Below are positions 53,112 to 63,246 of a stretch of DNA of 64,000 nt, piece after piece (position 1 is the stretch's first letter; each line of letters begins with the position of its first letter). The stretch spans positions 1 to 64,000 of the forward strand of contig NZ_AYKF01000057.1 in NCBI RefSeq assembly GCF_003732545.1. The letters are read 5' to 3'. The position numbers and the translations under genes are program-made. Origin of the DNA: Salinisphaera orenii subsp. halophila YIM 95161. GTDB lineage: Bacteria; Pseudomonadota; Gammaproteobacteria; Nevskiales; Salinisphaeraceae. The notes under the pieces are model-generated. The model was not told where the DNA came from and searched no databases. It saw nothing but the letters and a program-made list of their open reading frames with translations.

Positions 53112-53981
53112 ATGACCGCATTCTTCACCGCCCTGCTCAACAGTCTGGACATCGGTCTGCTGCTGTTCGTGATCGCGGTCGGGCTGAACATCGTGTTCGG
53201 CGTGCTCAACGTCATCAACTTCGCCCACGGCGCGCTCTACATGATCGGCGCCTACCTGGGATTCAGCCTCATCGCCATGCTCGGCTGGCCGTTCTGGGCC
53301 GCGCTGATCGTCGCGCCGCTCGGTGTGGCCGCCCTCGCGGTGGTGCTCGACCGGCTTGTGCTGCGCTTCATCTACGGGCGTGAGATCACCGACAGCCTGC
53401 TGCTCACCTTCGCGCTGCTGCTCGTGCTCAACGAGTCAGTGCGCATGATCTGGGGCTCGGGCATCCACGTGGTCGAGCCGCCGGCGCTGCTGGCCGGCAC
53501 GCTCGACCTGCCGGGTGGCGTGCGTTACCCGGTCTACAACCTGTTCGTGATCGGCGTGGGGCTGGCGATGCTCGCCGGGCTTTGGGCGCTGTTCAACCGC
53601 AGCCGGGTGGGGCGCATCATGCGTGCGGCCTCGCTGGATGCCGACATGGCCAAGGCGCTGGGCATCAACACGCGGCTGGTGGTCACCGGTGCCTTCGCCT
53701 TCGGCGCCTGGTTGGCCGCGGTCGGCGGCGTGGTCGCCGCACCCATGCGCGCGATCGATCCGGGCATGGGCGACAAGATCATCATCGAGTCGTTCATCGT
53801 GGTCGTCATCGGCGGCCTGGGCAGCTTCCCGGGGGCGCTGATCGGCGCGCTCGTGCTCGGGGCGATCCACGCGTTCGGCGGCCGCTATTTCCCCGAGGTC
53901 AACATGGTGCTGCCCTTCATCGGCATGGCGCTGGTGCTGCTGGTCAAGCCCAACGGCCTGATGGGCAAGGGAGCGGCGTGA
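53112..53981 (+). CDS. livH: LivH-type ABC transporter permease
   Basis: A 289-residue permease with about eight hydrophobic segments. GLNIVFGVLNVINFAHGALYMIGAYLG near the N-terminus is the LivH signature, and FGAWLAAVGGVVAAPMRAIDPGMGDKIIIESFIVVVIGGLGS is the conserved EAA-like loop region. I start at the ATG at 53112, preceded by GGAGA. The stop codon shares one base with the start of the next permease (TGATG). Confidence 0.93.
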   Translation: MTAFFTALLNSLDIGLLLFVIAVGLNIVFGVLNVINFAHGALYMIGAYLGFSLIAMLGWPFWAALIVAPLGVAALAVVLDRLVLRFIYGREITDSLLLTFALLLVLNESVRMIWGSGIHVVEPPALLAGTLDLPGGVRYPVYNLFVIGVGLAMLAGLWALFNRSRVGRIMRAASLDADMAKALGINTRLVVTGAFAFGAWLAAVGGVVAAPMRAIDPGMGDKIIIESFIVVVIGGLGSFPGALIGALVLGAIHAFGGRYFPEVNMVLPFIGMALVLLVKPNGLMGKGAA

Positions 53982-54920
53982 TGAAGAACGCAATCGTGCT
54001 GATCGTGCTCGCCGCTGTGCTGGCGGGCCTCGTTGCGCTGCCGTGGGTGGCGCCTTATTTCTATATCTTTCTGGGCACCGAGGTGCTGATCCTCGGCCTG
54101 TTCGCGGCCAGCTTCAATCTGGTGTTCGGTTACAGCGGCATGCTCAGCTTCGGCCATGCCGCCTTCTACGGCATCGGCGCCTACGCCACCGCGCTGATCC
54201 TGCTGCATCTGGAGTGGCCGTTTCTGGCCTGCCTGGTCGTGGCCATGGGCGCCGGCGCGCTGCTGGCGCTGGTGATCGGTTTTCTCAGCGTGCGGCTGGA
54301 TGAAGTCTATTTCGCCATGCTCACGCTGGCCTTCGGCATGATGGTCTTCGCCGTGGCGCACCAATGGCGTTCGGTCACCAACGGCAGCGACGGCATCGCC
54401 GGCTTCATGCTCGGCGATTTCGCACCGGGGGTCGACTGGTCACTCGGCGACCCCGCCGTCTACTATCACGTCGTGCTCGGCGTGGTGGTGGTCGCCGCGG
54501 CGGTGCTGTATCTGATCTGTCGCTCGTCGTTCGGGCTCATCCTGCGTGCGATCCGCCAGAACCCGGAACGGGTGTCCTTCTGCGGCCTGGACGTGCGCCG
54601 CTACCGACTGGCCGCCTTCACCGTGGCCGGTGCGTTCGCGGGGCTGTCCGGCGCGCTGATGGCGCCGTTCCTGCGCGTGGCCAGCCCCGAGATGCTGCAC
54701 TGGTCGATGTCGGCCGAGCCCGTGCTGATGTCGATTCTCGGCGGCACCGGCTACTTTCTCGGACCGTTCTTCGGCGCCGCCATCTTCGTGCTGCTGGAAA
54801 GCTGGATCACCGGCTTCACCGACGCCTGGATGCTGGTGCTGGGCGTGATGCTCGCGCTGATGGTCATGTTCTTCCGCCGCGGCGTGCTCGGCACGCTGCT
54901 CGACTGGGTGCAGGGCAACC

Positions 54921-54928
<8 letters not shown>
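53981..54928 (+). CDS. livM: LivM-type ABC transporter permease
   Basis: A 315-residue second permease subunit with about nine hydrophobic segments. FGYSGMLSFGHAAFYGIGAYATAL is the LivM signature and AIRQNPERVSFCGLDVRRYRLAAFTVAGAFAGLSGAL the cytosolic loop. It starts in the TGATG overlap with livH and its 3' end overlaps livG by 8 bp, forming the middle of a tightly coupled block. Confidence 0.93.
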
Positions 54929-55726
<798 letters not shown>

Positions 55727-55730
<4 letters not shown>

Positions 55731-56431
55731 TGCTCGAACTCGACGACGTGCATACCTACTACGGCGAAAGCCACGCGCTGCAGGGCGTGACCCTTCAGCT
55801 CGCCGAAGGCGAGACGGTCTGCCTGCTCGGGCGCAACGGCGCCGGCAAGTCGACCACGCTCAAGAGCATCATCGGCCTCACGCCGCCGCGCCGCGGGCGC
55901 GTCGTGTTCGAGGGCGACGAGATCCAGCGCAGGCCCGCCCATCGGATCGCGCGCATGGGCATCGGCCTCGTGCCCGAGGACCGGCGCATCTTTCCGGGCC
56001 TGTCGGTGCGCGAAAACCTCGACGTCGCCCAGCGCAAACGCCGCGGCGAGACGCCGAAGTGGTCGATCGAACGCATCTTCGACAACTATCCCATGCTCGC
56101 CGAACTCGCCAACCAGGACGGCGCGACCCTGTCCGGCGGTCAGCAGCAGATGCTCGCCGTCGCCCGCTCGCTGATGACCGAACCGCGCCTGCTCCTGCTC
56201 GACGAACCCAACGAAGGCCTCGCCCCGGTCATCGTCAAGCAGATCGGCGCGCTCATCGACGACCTCGCCGCCACCACCACCATGCTGTTCACCGACCAGA
56301 GCGTGCACTTCGCCCTCAAGCACGCCAAACGCGCCTACATCCTCGAAAAAGGGCGCATCGTCCACGAGGCCGACGCCGCCGAGCTGCGGGAGGATACGGC
56401 CACGCAGGACCGGTTTCTGTCGGTGGCCTGA
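55727..56431 (+). CDS. livF: LivF-type ABC transporter ATPase
   Basis: A 234-residue ATPase, the second of the importer pair. Walker A is GRNGAGKSTTLK, the signature LSGGQQQMLAVAR and Walker B LLLLDEPNEGLAP. DVHTYYGESHALQGV at the N-terminus is the usual LivF opening. It is the last gene of the cluster, ending 146 bp before the convergent methyltransferase gene. Confidence 0.94.
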
Positions 56432-56577
56432 GCCCGGGGAGTGCACGGCCGGCAGTCCGCTGGGCTGTCCCGGAGCGGTCTCCACGGCCGTCTTGCCGGC
56501 ACGACGCGATTCGCGATCACCGCGGCGCGCATCGGGCGCTCCGGCGCGTACGGGCCGTATCGCGTTGGCCCGCTCGA

Positions 56578-57219
56578 TCAGACGCCGAACGGGCCGGGCT
56601 CGGCGGCCGCGTGGCACCACCGCGCGGGGCGTGTCGCGACGAAGCCCTCGACGTGCCAGCGTCGGTTGGCCGCGACGTAGCGGCGCTGCCAGGCGCGGCC
56701 GGTGGCGGAGAGAAAGCGGGCGTGGATGCCCGCAGCGCGCTGGGCGCTGTCGTGGAACTCGATATGGTGATGCGCGAGTACGATACGGCCGCCGGGCACG
56801 AGCACGCGGGCCACGTCGCGCGCGAGCCGATCGAGCGCGCGCGGTGCAAGGTAGTACAGCAGTTCAGCGATCACCACGGCCTCGTAGCGCCGGCCCGGCA
56901 ACGGCGCGGGCAACGCGATCCGATAGGCCTCGGCATGGGCGTGATCGGCCAGCACGGCGCGGGTGAGCCGAATGGCGCTCGCGCTGCCGTCGCAGGCGTG
57001 CAGATGCAGCGCGCGCCGGGCGAGCGCGCGGCTGTTGGAGCCGTTGCCGCAGCCCAGTTCCAGTAGGCGTGCGTGTGGCCGGGTGCCGAGCGCGCGCACG
57101 ATGCGCCCGCGCTTGATCGCTTCGTCGCGGGCGGTGAATGTCTGCCAGGGGTCGGCCGCGGCGCGAAACTTCGCTTCGAAGCCGGACAGATCGATCGCGC
57201 GGCGCGGCGGCGCGCTCAT
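56578..57219 (-). CDS. SAM-dependent methyltransferase (NodS-like), last gene of the GT2 cassette
   Basis: A 213-residue class I methyltransferase. The SAM motif is LLELGCGNGSNSRALA (about residues 58-73), followed by HACDGSASAIRLTR (motif II) and VLVPGGRIVLAHHH (post-motif). It starts MSAPPRRAIDLSGFEAKFRAAADPW, the form used by the NodS/small-molecule methyltransferases. The start overlaps the PIG-L stop by 4 bp (ATGA). It is the final step of the four-gene unit, probably methylating its product or an intermediate. Confidence 0.88.
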   Translation of the reverse strand: MSAPPRRAIDLSGFEAKFRAAADPWQTFTARDEAIKRGRIVRALGTRPHARLLELGCGNGSNSRALARRALHLHACDGSASAIRLTRAVLADHAHAEAYRIALPAPLPGRRYEAVVIAELLYYLAPRALDRLARDVARVLVPGGRIVLAHHHIEFHDSAQRAAGIHARFLSATGRAWQRRYVAANRRWHVEGFVATRPARWCHAAAEPGPFGV

Positions 57220-57884
57220 GGCCGGCTGCCGAAGACTTCGACCGGCCGGCCGAAGCGCGCAAGCAGCGCGGGCGTGATCGTGAAGCCGTCCGGGTCGTCG
57301 TCGATGGCGTCGATCTGGGTGCGATAGCGCCGCAGCGCGGCCTGCTTCATCGCCGCGCGCGCGCCGAGCGGCCGGCGCCACAGGCGGCCCGCCGGGCGCG
57401 GCCGGTGCGGTGTCTGGCGCGGCCAGACCAGATAGGACAGGCGTGCGATCGAGGCCGGCCAGGCCCGGGCAACGGCCCGCGCGACCGCGCGATGATCGGC
57501 GTGGTTATCGTGGCGCGAGGGGGTGACGATCAGATCCGGGCGCGGCCGGCGGGCGAGGTCGCGGGCCAGGCGCGTGATCGTGGCCAGGCCGTCGAAGCCG
57601 AGCGCGCCGTCGGCATAACCGAGAAAGCGCAGATCCTGACGGCGCACGCCGGCGCGGCGCATCACCTGGCGCGTCTCGGCGTAGCGCGCGGCGCTCAGGC
57701 GCGCGGGCGGAAATCGCTGGCTGTTCGGATGCGAGGCGCGCCCGTCGGTGACGAGTGTGACGTCCACGACCACGCCGCGCCGGCGCAGTGCGACGATCAG
57801 CCCGAAGGCGCCGATGGCCTCGTCGTCCGGGTGAGGTGCGACGACGTGGGCGCGGGCGATACCAGCCGGCAGCGGTGCGGTCAC
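57216..57884 (-). CDS. PIG-L family deacetylase
   Basis: A 222-residue zinc deacetylase that would cleave an N-acetyl group. The metal site is VVAPHPDDEAIG (His18, Asp20 and Asp21 in APHPDDE) and the second part RHDNHADHRAVARAV, both complete. Similar enzymes deacetylate GlcNAc-based intermediates of mycothiol and bacillithiol. The start is GTG in a 4-bp overlap (GTGA) with the ACAD-like gene, so it is coupled to the glycosyltransferase cassette. Confidence 0.9.
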   Translation of the reverse strand: MTAPLPAGIARAHVVAPHPDDEAIGAFGLIVALRRRGVVVDVTLVTDGRASHPNSQRFPPARLSAARYAETRQVMRRAGVRRQDLRFLGYADGALGFDGLATITRLARDLARRPRPDLIVTPSRHDNHADHRAVARAVARAWPASIARLSYLVWPRQTPHRPRPAGRLWRRPLGARAAMKQAALRRYRTQIDAIDDDPDGFTITPALLARFGRPVEVFGSRP

Positions 57885-58939
57885 AGCGAGGGCTCGATCG
57901 TGCCGTCGGCGGCGGCCGTGCCGACCTTCACGCGCTGGGCGTCGGGGGCGGGCTGGCGCAGATAGACCATGAGATCGGCCATCTGCGCGCACAGCGGGTC
58001 GGTCTCGAAGAACGCCGACAGGCCGACCGACTGTTGGGTCAGGTGGAGCGCTTGTTCGCCGGCGTCGAGCACGCGGCTGCGCGCGCTGGCCACGCGCGCG
58101 GGATGGCTGGCCGCCGGCGTGTCGAACAGCTGGGCGGCGGTATCGCGACAGACGCCCGCCGCGCTCGCGGCGACGTCGTAGAGGCGCCCGAGCCGCGCGG
58201 CCTGGTGGGGGTCGCCCGCGCGCCCGCGCGCCACGAGGTGATCGCGCACGCCGTCGAACAGCCCGGCGATGCCGCCGGCCTGCACGGCCACGAACCGCAG
58301 CGCGCCCGCGCTCAGCCAGGGTTCGCGCTCGTAGTCGCCCGGGGTGCCGATGACGGCGTCGCGGGCGCCGAGCGGTGCGTCGCGCCAGCGCACGAGATGC
58401 GTCTCCGAGCGCTGCATGCCGAGCACCTGCCACCAGTCGCGATCGATCGCCGGCGGCGTGGCGTCGAGGTCCACGACCAGCAGCTGCTTGGAATCGCTGT
58501 CGGCAACATCCGCGCTGACGAGCGCATGCGTGAGCAGCCCGGCGCCGGAGGCGAACGCCTTGCCGCCGGCGAGCCGCTCGCCGTCGAAAGCCAGCGGCTC
58601 GCCGGCCAGCGGCGCGTTCCAGACGCCAAAGCAGGCGCCGGCCCGGGCCTTGGCGTGCAGCGCGGTGGCGGTGTCGGTATCCGCATAGCGGGCGATGATC
58701 TGCAGCGCGTCGATATGGCCTTCGAACAGCCGCCCGAGCGGCAGATCGAAGCGCCCGGCCGCGTAGAGCCGGCGCGCGAGCGTCAGGTACGCAGCCAGAT
58801 CGTGCGGGTCGCCGAGCGCGAGGCCGCTCTGCAGACGGGCGATGCCCGTGCGCATGTAGGCGGCGTTGGGCTGCGTGGTGTCGAGGTCGGCCAGCGCCAC
58901 GGTGTCGGCGCGAATCGGTTCGTCGGGCAGGGCGCTCAT
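57881..58939 (-). CDS. acyl-CoA dehydrogenase-like protein in the GT2 cassette
   Basis: A 352-residue divergent acyl-CoA dehydrogenase fold protein, about 30 short of typical. FGVWNAPLAGEPLAFDGERLAGGKAFASGAG matches the middle beta domain where FAD binds. The helical C-terminus has GAGEQALHLTQQ-like LDAGEQALHLTQQSVGLSAFF. I could not identify the catalytic Glu, so it may not be a normal dehydrogenase. The ATG at 58939 overlaps the glycosyltransferase stop by 4 bp. Its place among a glycosyltransferase, a deacetylase and a methyltransferase points to biosynthesis instead of fat breakdown. Confidence 0.82.
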   Translation of the reverse strand: MSALPDEPIRADTVALADLDTTQPNAAYMRTGIARLQSGLALGDPHDLAAYLTLARRLYAAGRFDLPLGRLFEGHIDALQIIARYADTDTATALHAKARAGACFGVWNAPLAGEPLAFDGERLAGGKAFASGAGLLTHALVSADVADSDSKQLLVVDLDATPPAIDRDWWQVLGMQRSETHLVRWRDAPLGARDAVIGTPGDYEREPWLSAGALRFVAVQAGGIAGLFDGVRDHLVARGRAGDPHQAARLGRLYDVAASAAGVCRDTAAQLFDTPAASHPARVASARSRVLDAGEQALHLTQQSVGLSAFFETDPLCAQMADLMVYLRQPAPDAQRVKVGTAAADGTIEPSL

Positions 58940-60087
58940 GGGCTTGGACATGCGTGTTCGGTTTCCAGGGTGTGCAGGCGGGTCTCGGCCTGATCGAGGG
59001 CGATCTCGTCGGCGGTGCAAGGGTCGGGCACGACGGACATCACGAAGGCCTCGGCGTTGTTGCAGCGCGCGGCGAGGCGGCGCAGTTCGTCGGCGTCGAT
59101 CGCCAGCAGCGTGGCCAGTTCGTCACGGATCGGGGCCTCGTGCAGGGCGGCGAAAGCTCGCCGCGCCGCGGCCGCGCGGCGAAAACGGGCGAGCGCGGCA
59201 TCGGGCGCTTCCACGCGCGGTGGGTTGCGGTCGGCCGCGCGGGTGCGCAGCGTCTCGGCCAGGCCCGCGTCGGCGCGCCCGATCAGACGCGAGGAGGTGG
59301 CCACGCGCACGGCGCGGTCGTGGCGCACGCGATAACCCGCGCGCCGCGCGGCCGTCACCAGCCGCAAATCCTCGTGCGCGGCGACGTCCTCGAAGCCGCC
59401 GAGCGCGGCGTATACCGCGGCCCGGAACGCCAGGCTGGCGCCGCCCTGCGACGGATGCGAAGGCGCCGGATCGTGCGGCAGCGGATCGACCGTGCGCTGC
59501 AGACAGCGCAGGCGCTCCCAGTAGCGTTCGACGCGCCGGTGCGCTTCGCTGGGCGCGGCGTCCGGGCGCTCGATATAGCCGGCGACCACATCCACCGCGG
59601 CGAGCGCACGCCGGTTCGCAGCCAGCCAGTCGTCGGCGGGCACACTGTCGGCGTCGGTACTCAGAAGTACGGCGTCGTCCGGCGCGGCGCCCGCCGGGCC
59701 GCAACGGGCCAGCGTGGCGGCGCCCAGCGCCATCGCGGCGCGGCGCGCGCGCCCGGCGCTGGCCGGCTGCTGGCGGGGTATGCGCTGCGTGACCACGGCA
59801 TAGGGCAGCGCGGCGGCGCGCCGTTGCACGTAGCGCTCGCCGCCGTCGCTGCAGCCGTCGAACAGCAGGCAAAGCACGAACGTGTCGGCGGCCACGGTCT
59901 GGCGCGCGAGTGCATCGAGCAGGGCGGCGATATGGTCGCGTTCGTCGCGTACCGGTACGCAGACGGCGAGTGTCCACGCCGGCGCGCGTATATCGCGTGT
60001 CGGCGACGCGCGGGCCGGCGCGGCGTGGGCCAGCCCCGCAGCCGGCATGGGCTGTCCGGTGTCGCGCATGATAGGCGGAATGAACAT
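58936..60087 (-). CDS. family 2 glycosyltransferase
   Basis: A 383-residue GT-A glycosyltransferase. The nucleotide-binding core is LAVCVPVRDERDHIAALLDALARQ, LLSTDADSVPADDWL is the DxD region with the metal, and GGASLAFRAAVYAALGGFEDVAAHEDLRLV carries the EDxRL acceptor/catalytic motif. There is no membrane segment, so it is cytosolic. It is the first gene of the four-gene unit GT2, ACAD-like, PIG-L and methyltransferase, all overlapping by 4 bp. The sugar and acceptor are unknown. Confidence 0.9.
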   Translation of the reverse strand: MFIPPIMRDTGQPMPAAGLAHAAPARASPTRDIRAPAWTLAVCVPVRDERDHIAALLDALARQTVAADTFVLCLLFDGCSDGGERYVQRRAAALPYAVVTQRIPRQQPASAGRARRAAMALGAATLARCGPAGAAPDDAVLLSTDADSVPADDWLAANRRALAAVDVVAGYIERPDAAPSEAHRRVERYWERLRCLQRTVDPLPHDPAPSHPSQGGASLAFRAAVYAALGGFEDVAAHEDLRLVTAARRAGYRVRHDRAVRVATSSRLIGRADAGLAETLRTRAADRNPPRVEAPDAALARFRRAAAARRAFAALHEAPIRDELATLLAIDADELRRLAARCNNAEAFVMSVVPDPCTADEIALDQAETRLHTLETEHACPSP

Positions 60088-61072
60088 GATGAGGCACGAT
60101 ACCCCGCTTCTCGCGGGCGGTTAATGCGTAGTTCTGCGGGCCGTTCGGGCGGCCCGCGATCATGGGCGTCGATCGCGAAAGAATCATTCGGATCAAGCCG
60201 CTATCGAGCGTGCCGTCATGTTCCAGCCGTCGCGGGCGGTTGTCGACGAAGCGTGAATCCGTCGCGCCCCCGAGTTCGACGCGGAAACGCGCCGCAGAAC
60301 CTGCCACGCCGCGCGTATCGGCCGATGCCGGATGGCGTGGCCGCGCCGGCGCCGTTCAAGCTCGCGACGGTGAGGCCGGAACGGCGGGATCGACCATCGC
60401 CCGGTCGCGGCGTGTCATCAGCCGCCGCCACGGACCGTGGACGCCATCGTCAGTACGACGACCGGCGCCGGCGGGCGACCGCCCACAGTGTATGGCGGCG
60501 CGACGGCGCGGGCCGGGTGTCGGTCGCGAGGGGAGGGTGCCTGACGGCGCAGATGGTGGTCGCGGCGTCTTGTTCGAAATAGTACGGATTTCCCGGGGCC
60601 GTACTTCCGGCTAGCTTGAGCGCATGATTGATGCGCCGCGCCATTCCGATCGCCTGATCGGCACGTATCTGATCGTTCGTCCGACCGACGGATGCGTTCG
60701 GCTCGTCGCCGCGACGGGCCGGTACGTGCGGGTAGCGAGCGGGCCGGGAACGGCGAGCACGACCGCGCGGTCGGGCGACGGTCCGTGTGCGGCGGCGCGC
60801 GGGGCGGACCGGCGTTCGCGGGCGGCATGCGGTCGCCGTCGGCGTGGGCCGGGATACACATCAGGGCCGCGTCCGCGGCGTTTACGGCACAGGCCGGGGT
60901 GGCCGCTGAGCGCGTGTCGACAGCCCGCGCGGAACCCGTCCGGCCGCGGGCGCCGTGGCCGGGCGGCGGCGAAACGATGATCGACCCGGCCATGAAACCG
61001 AACCGACATGATCACGGTCCGATGACATCGGGCCCCGGCCCGGGTACACGGCGAGACAGGAACCAAGCGCCC
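60088..61072. other. 985-bp gap between divergent genes with no supported gene
   Basis: The open frames are Arg/Ala-rich and show no motif or good start. An 8-bp perfect hairpin GCGGGCCG/CGGCCCGC (60136-60157) sits just upstream of the glycosyltransferase operon. The last ~100 bp (60977 on) is in frame with the sucrose synthase and could be an N-terminal extension of it. Confidence 0.45.
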
Positions 61073-63190
61073 ATGTTCATCATGCACATCGCCCTGCAGG
61101 GTTGTCTGCGCGCCCACGATGTCGAGTACGGCATCACCGCGGATACCGGCGGTCACATCCGCTACCTGCTCGAGCTCGTTCAGGCCTCGGCGCGCGATCC
61201 GGACGTGGAGCGCATCGAGATCGTCACCCGCGCCTTCGAGGCGGGTTTCACCGACGGCGACTATCGCCGTGCCTGCGAATACATCAATCCCAAGGTGCGC
61301 ATCGTACGCCTGCCCACGCCGGACTCCGGCTATCGGCCGAAAGAGCAGCTCTGGGACCAGCTGCCCGCGTTTGCCGACGCATTGGACGACCATATCGACG
61401 GCCTCGAGCGTGGCCCCGATCTGCTCCACGCGCACTACGCCGACGCCGGCGAGGTGGCCGCGCGCATGAAGGCGCGCCGCGGGCTGCCGTTCGTGTTCAC
61501 CGCGCATTCGCTGGGCCGGCCCAAAGTGGGCTACGCCGCGGCCATCGGCTCGACCCGGGCCGATGCGATGACGCCGGCGCTCGAACGCCGTATCGGCTTC
61601 GAGAACACCGCCCTGCGGGAGGCGGATCTGGTGATCGCCTCCTCGCGCGACGAAGCCGAGCTGCAGTACGCCGAGTACCCGGACTATGTGCCCGGGCGCA
61701 TCCGGGTGATCCGCCCGGCCAGCGACCTGCAGACCTTCGAGCGCGCCCGGCCCACCGAGCGCGTCGAGCGCATGCTGGGGCGCTTTCTCAACGAGCCGGA
61801 CAAGCCCGCGCTGCTGGCAATCGCGCGCCCGGTCACGCGCAAGAATCTGGCGAACCTGATCCGGGCCTACGGCGAATCGCCGGCGTTGCAGGCGCGCGCG
61901 AACCTGGTGATTCTGGCCGGCGGGCGCCAGTCGCTCGACACGCTGGAGCCCGAGATCGCCGACAACCTGCGCGAGATGCTCGCGCTGATCGACCACTACG
62001 ACCTCTACGGCCGCGTGGCCTATCCCAAGCAGCACCGCGGCGCCGACGTGCCGGCGGTCTATGCCTGGGCGCGCGGACGCCGCGGCGTGTTCGCGAACGT
62101 GGCCTTCAACGAGCCGTTCGGCCTGACCCTGCTCGAAGCCGCGGCCAGCGGCCTGCCGGTGATCGCCACCGACAGCGGCGGCCCCAACGACATCATCGAG
62201 CATTGCGACAACGGCGTGCTGGTCAACCCTTGTGCGACCGATGCGATCGCGAAAGCCGCGCGCGATCTGCTCGGCGATCCCGAGCGCTGGCAGCGCTACG
62301 CCGACAACGGCCGCCGCGCGAGCGCAACCTTCGACTGGCCGCGGCACGTGCAGCACTACCATCGCCTGATCAAACGCCTGCTCGGCCGTGCCGATACCGC
62401 CCGCGATGCGTCGAGGCGCACGCGCTACCGTGCCCCGGCCGACGCCGCGCCCAAGGCGCTGCTGATCTGCGACATCGACGGCACGCTGGTGGGGTGCAGC
62501 CACGGTATCCACGACTTCAACGGCTGGCAGCCCGGCCAGTCGCGCATGGCGTTCGGCGTGGCCACCGGCCGCAGTTTTCACAGCGCGCTGCAGATCCTCG
62601 AGCAGTCCGACATCGACTGGCCGCGTTTTCTCATCACCTCGGTCGGCGCGGAAATCCACTGCCTGAACGCCGACCGCGTGACCTATCGGCTGGATACCGA
62701 CTGGCAGGCGCATATCGACGCCGGCTGGCCGCGCGAGGCCATCGTCGACGCGCTGGCGGAGCTGTCCGAGCTTACGCCCCAGAGCGCGCTCGAACAGCGT
62801 CGGCACAAGATCAGCTATCTCTGCCCGGGCGGCCTTGCGATCGCGCCGAAGATACGAGGCGTGCTCGCCGCCCGCGGCGTCGAAGCCACCGTGATTCACA
62901 GCCACGACCGCTTCGTCGACGTGCTCCCCGCACGCGCCTCCAAGGGCGGCGCCGTCGCCCATCTGGCCGCGAGCCACGGCATCCCGCACGCGCGCGTCTA
63001 CGTCGCCGGCGACTCCGGCAACGACATCGAGATGCTGCGCGCGCTGCCCTGCGCGATCATCGTCGCCAATTACCGCGACGACCTCACCACCGTCCCCGGC
63101 CTGGACCACGCTTACCTCGCCCGAGCCGACCACGCCCGCGGCGTGATCGAAGGCGTCGAGCACTTTCGCGCGCGGAGTAACGTGTCGTGA
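61073..63190 (+). CDS. bifunctional sucrose-phosphate synthase with C-terminal sucrose-6-phosphate phosphatase domain
   Basis: A 705-residue two-domain enzyme that makes sucrose from UDP-glucose and fructose-6-phosphate. The GT4 domain (about 1-445) starts MFIMHIALQGCLRAHDVEYG with ITADTGGHIRYLLELV for the sugar phosphate and EPFGLTLLEAAASGLP (E346, E354) in the donor site. A HAD phosphatase follows: ICDIDGTLVG (D467, D469), GRSFHSAL and GDSGNDIEML near residue 650. Sucrose is a compatible solute in halophiles and cyanobacteria. I start it at 61073 because the conserved enzyme begins there; a 32-residue N-terminal extension from 60977 is possible. Confidence 0.92.
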   Translation: MFIMHIALQGCLRAHDVEYGITADTGGHIRYLLELVQASARDPDVERIEIVTRAFEAGFTDGDYRRACEYINPKVRIVRLPTPDSGYRPKEQLWDQLPAFADALDDHIDGLERGPDLLHAHYADAGEVAARMKARRGLPFVFTAHSLGRPKVGYAAAIGSTRADAMTPALERRIGFENTALREADLVIASSRDEAELQYAEYPDYVPGRIRVIRPASDLQTFERARPTERVERMLGRFLNEPDKPALLAIARPVTRKNLANLIRAYGESPALQARANLVILAGGRQSLDTLEPEIADNLREMLALIDHYDLYGRVAYPKQHRGADVPAVYAWARGRRGVFANVAFNEPFGLTLLEAAASGLPVIATDSGGPNDIIEHCDNGVLVNPCATDAIAKAARDLLGDPERWQRYADNGRRASATFDWPRHVQHYHRLIKRLLGRADTARDASRRTRYRAPADAAPKALLICDIDGTLVGCSHGIHDFNGWQPGQSRMAFGVATGRSFHSALQILEQSDIDWPRFLITSVGAEIHCLNADRVTYRLDTDWQAHIDAGWPREAIVDALAELSELTPQSALEQRRHKISYLCPGGLAIAPKIRGVLAARGVEATVIHSHDRFVDVLPARASKGGAVAHLAASHGIPHARVYVAGDSGNDIEMLRALPCAIIVANYRDDLTTVPGLDHAYLARADHARGVIEGVEHFRARSNVS

Positions 63191-63246
63191 CGTGAAGGTG
63201 CGGCCGCTGGGTGTGAGCGGCAGCACCAATGGCCGTGCATCTGTAG

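Noticed and set aside
60162-60614. Open frame of 150 codons upstream of the sucrose synthase
   Set aside because: Ser/Arg-rich, no motif, several overlapping frames of the same kind on both strands.
63190-63246. A further CRISPR repeat remnant (GCGGCAGC at 63217)
   Set aside because: The distance to the first repeat is 46 bp, not 60, and only eight bases match.
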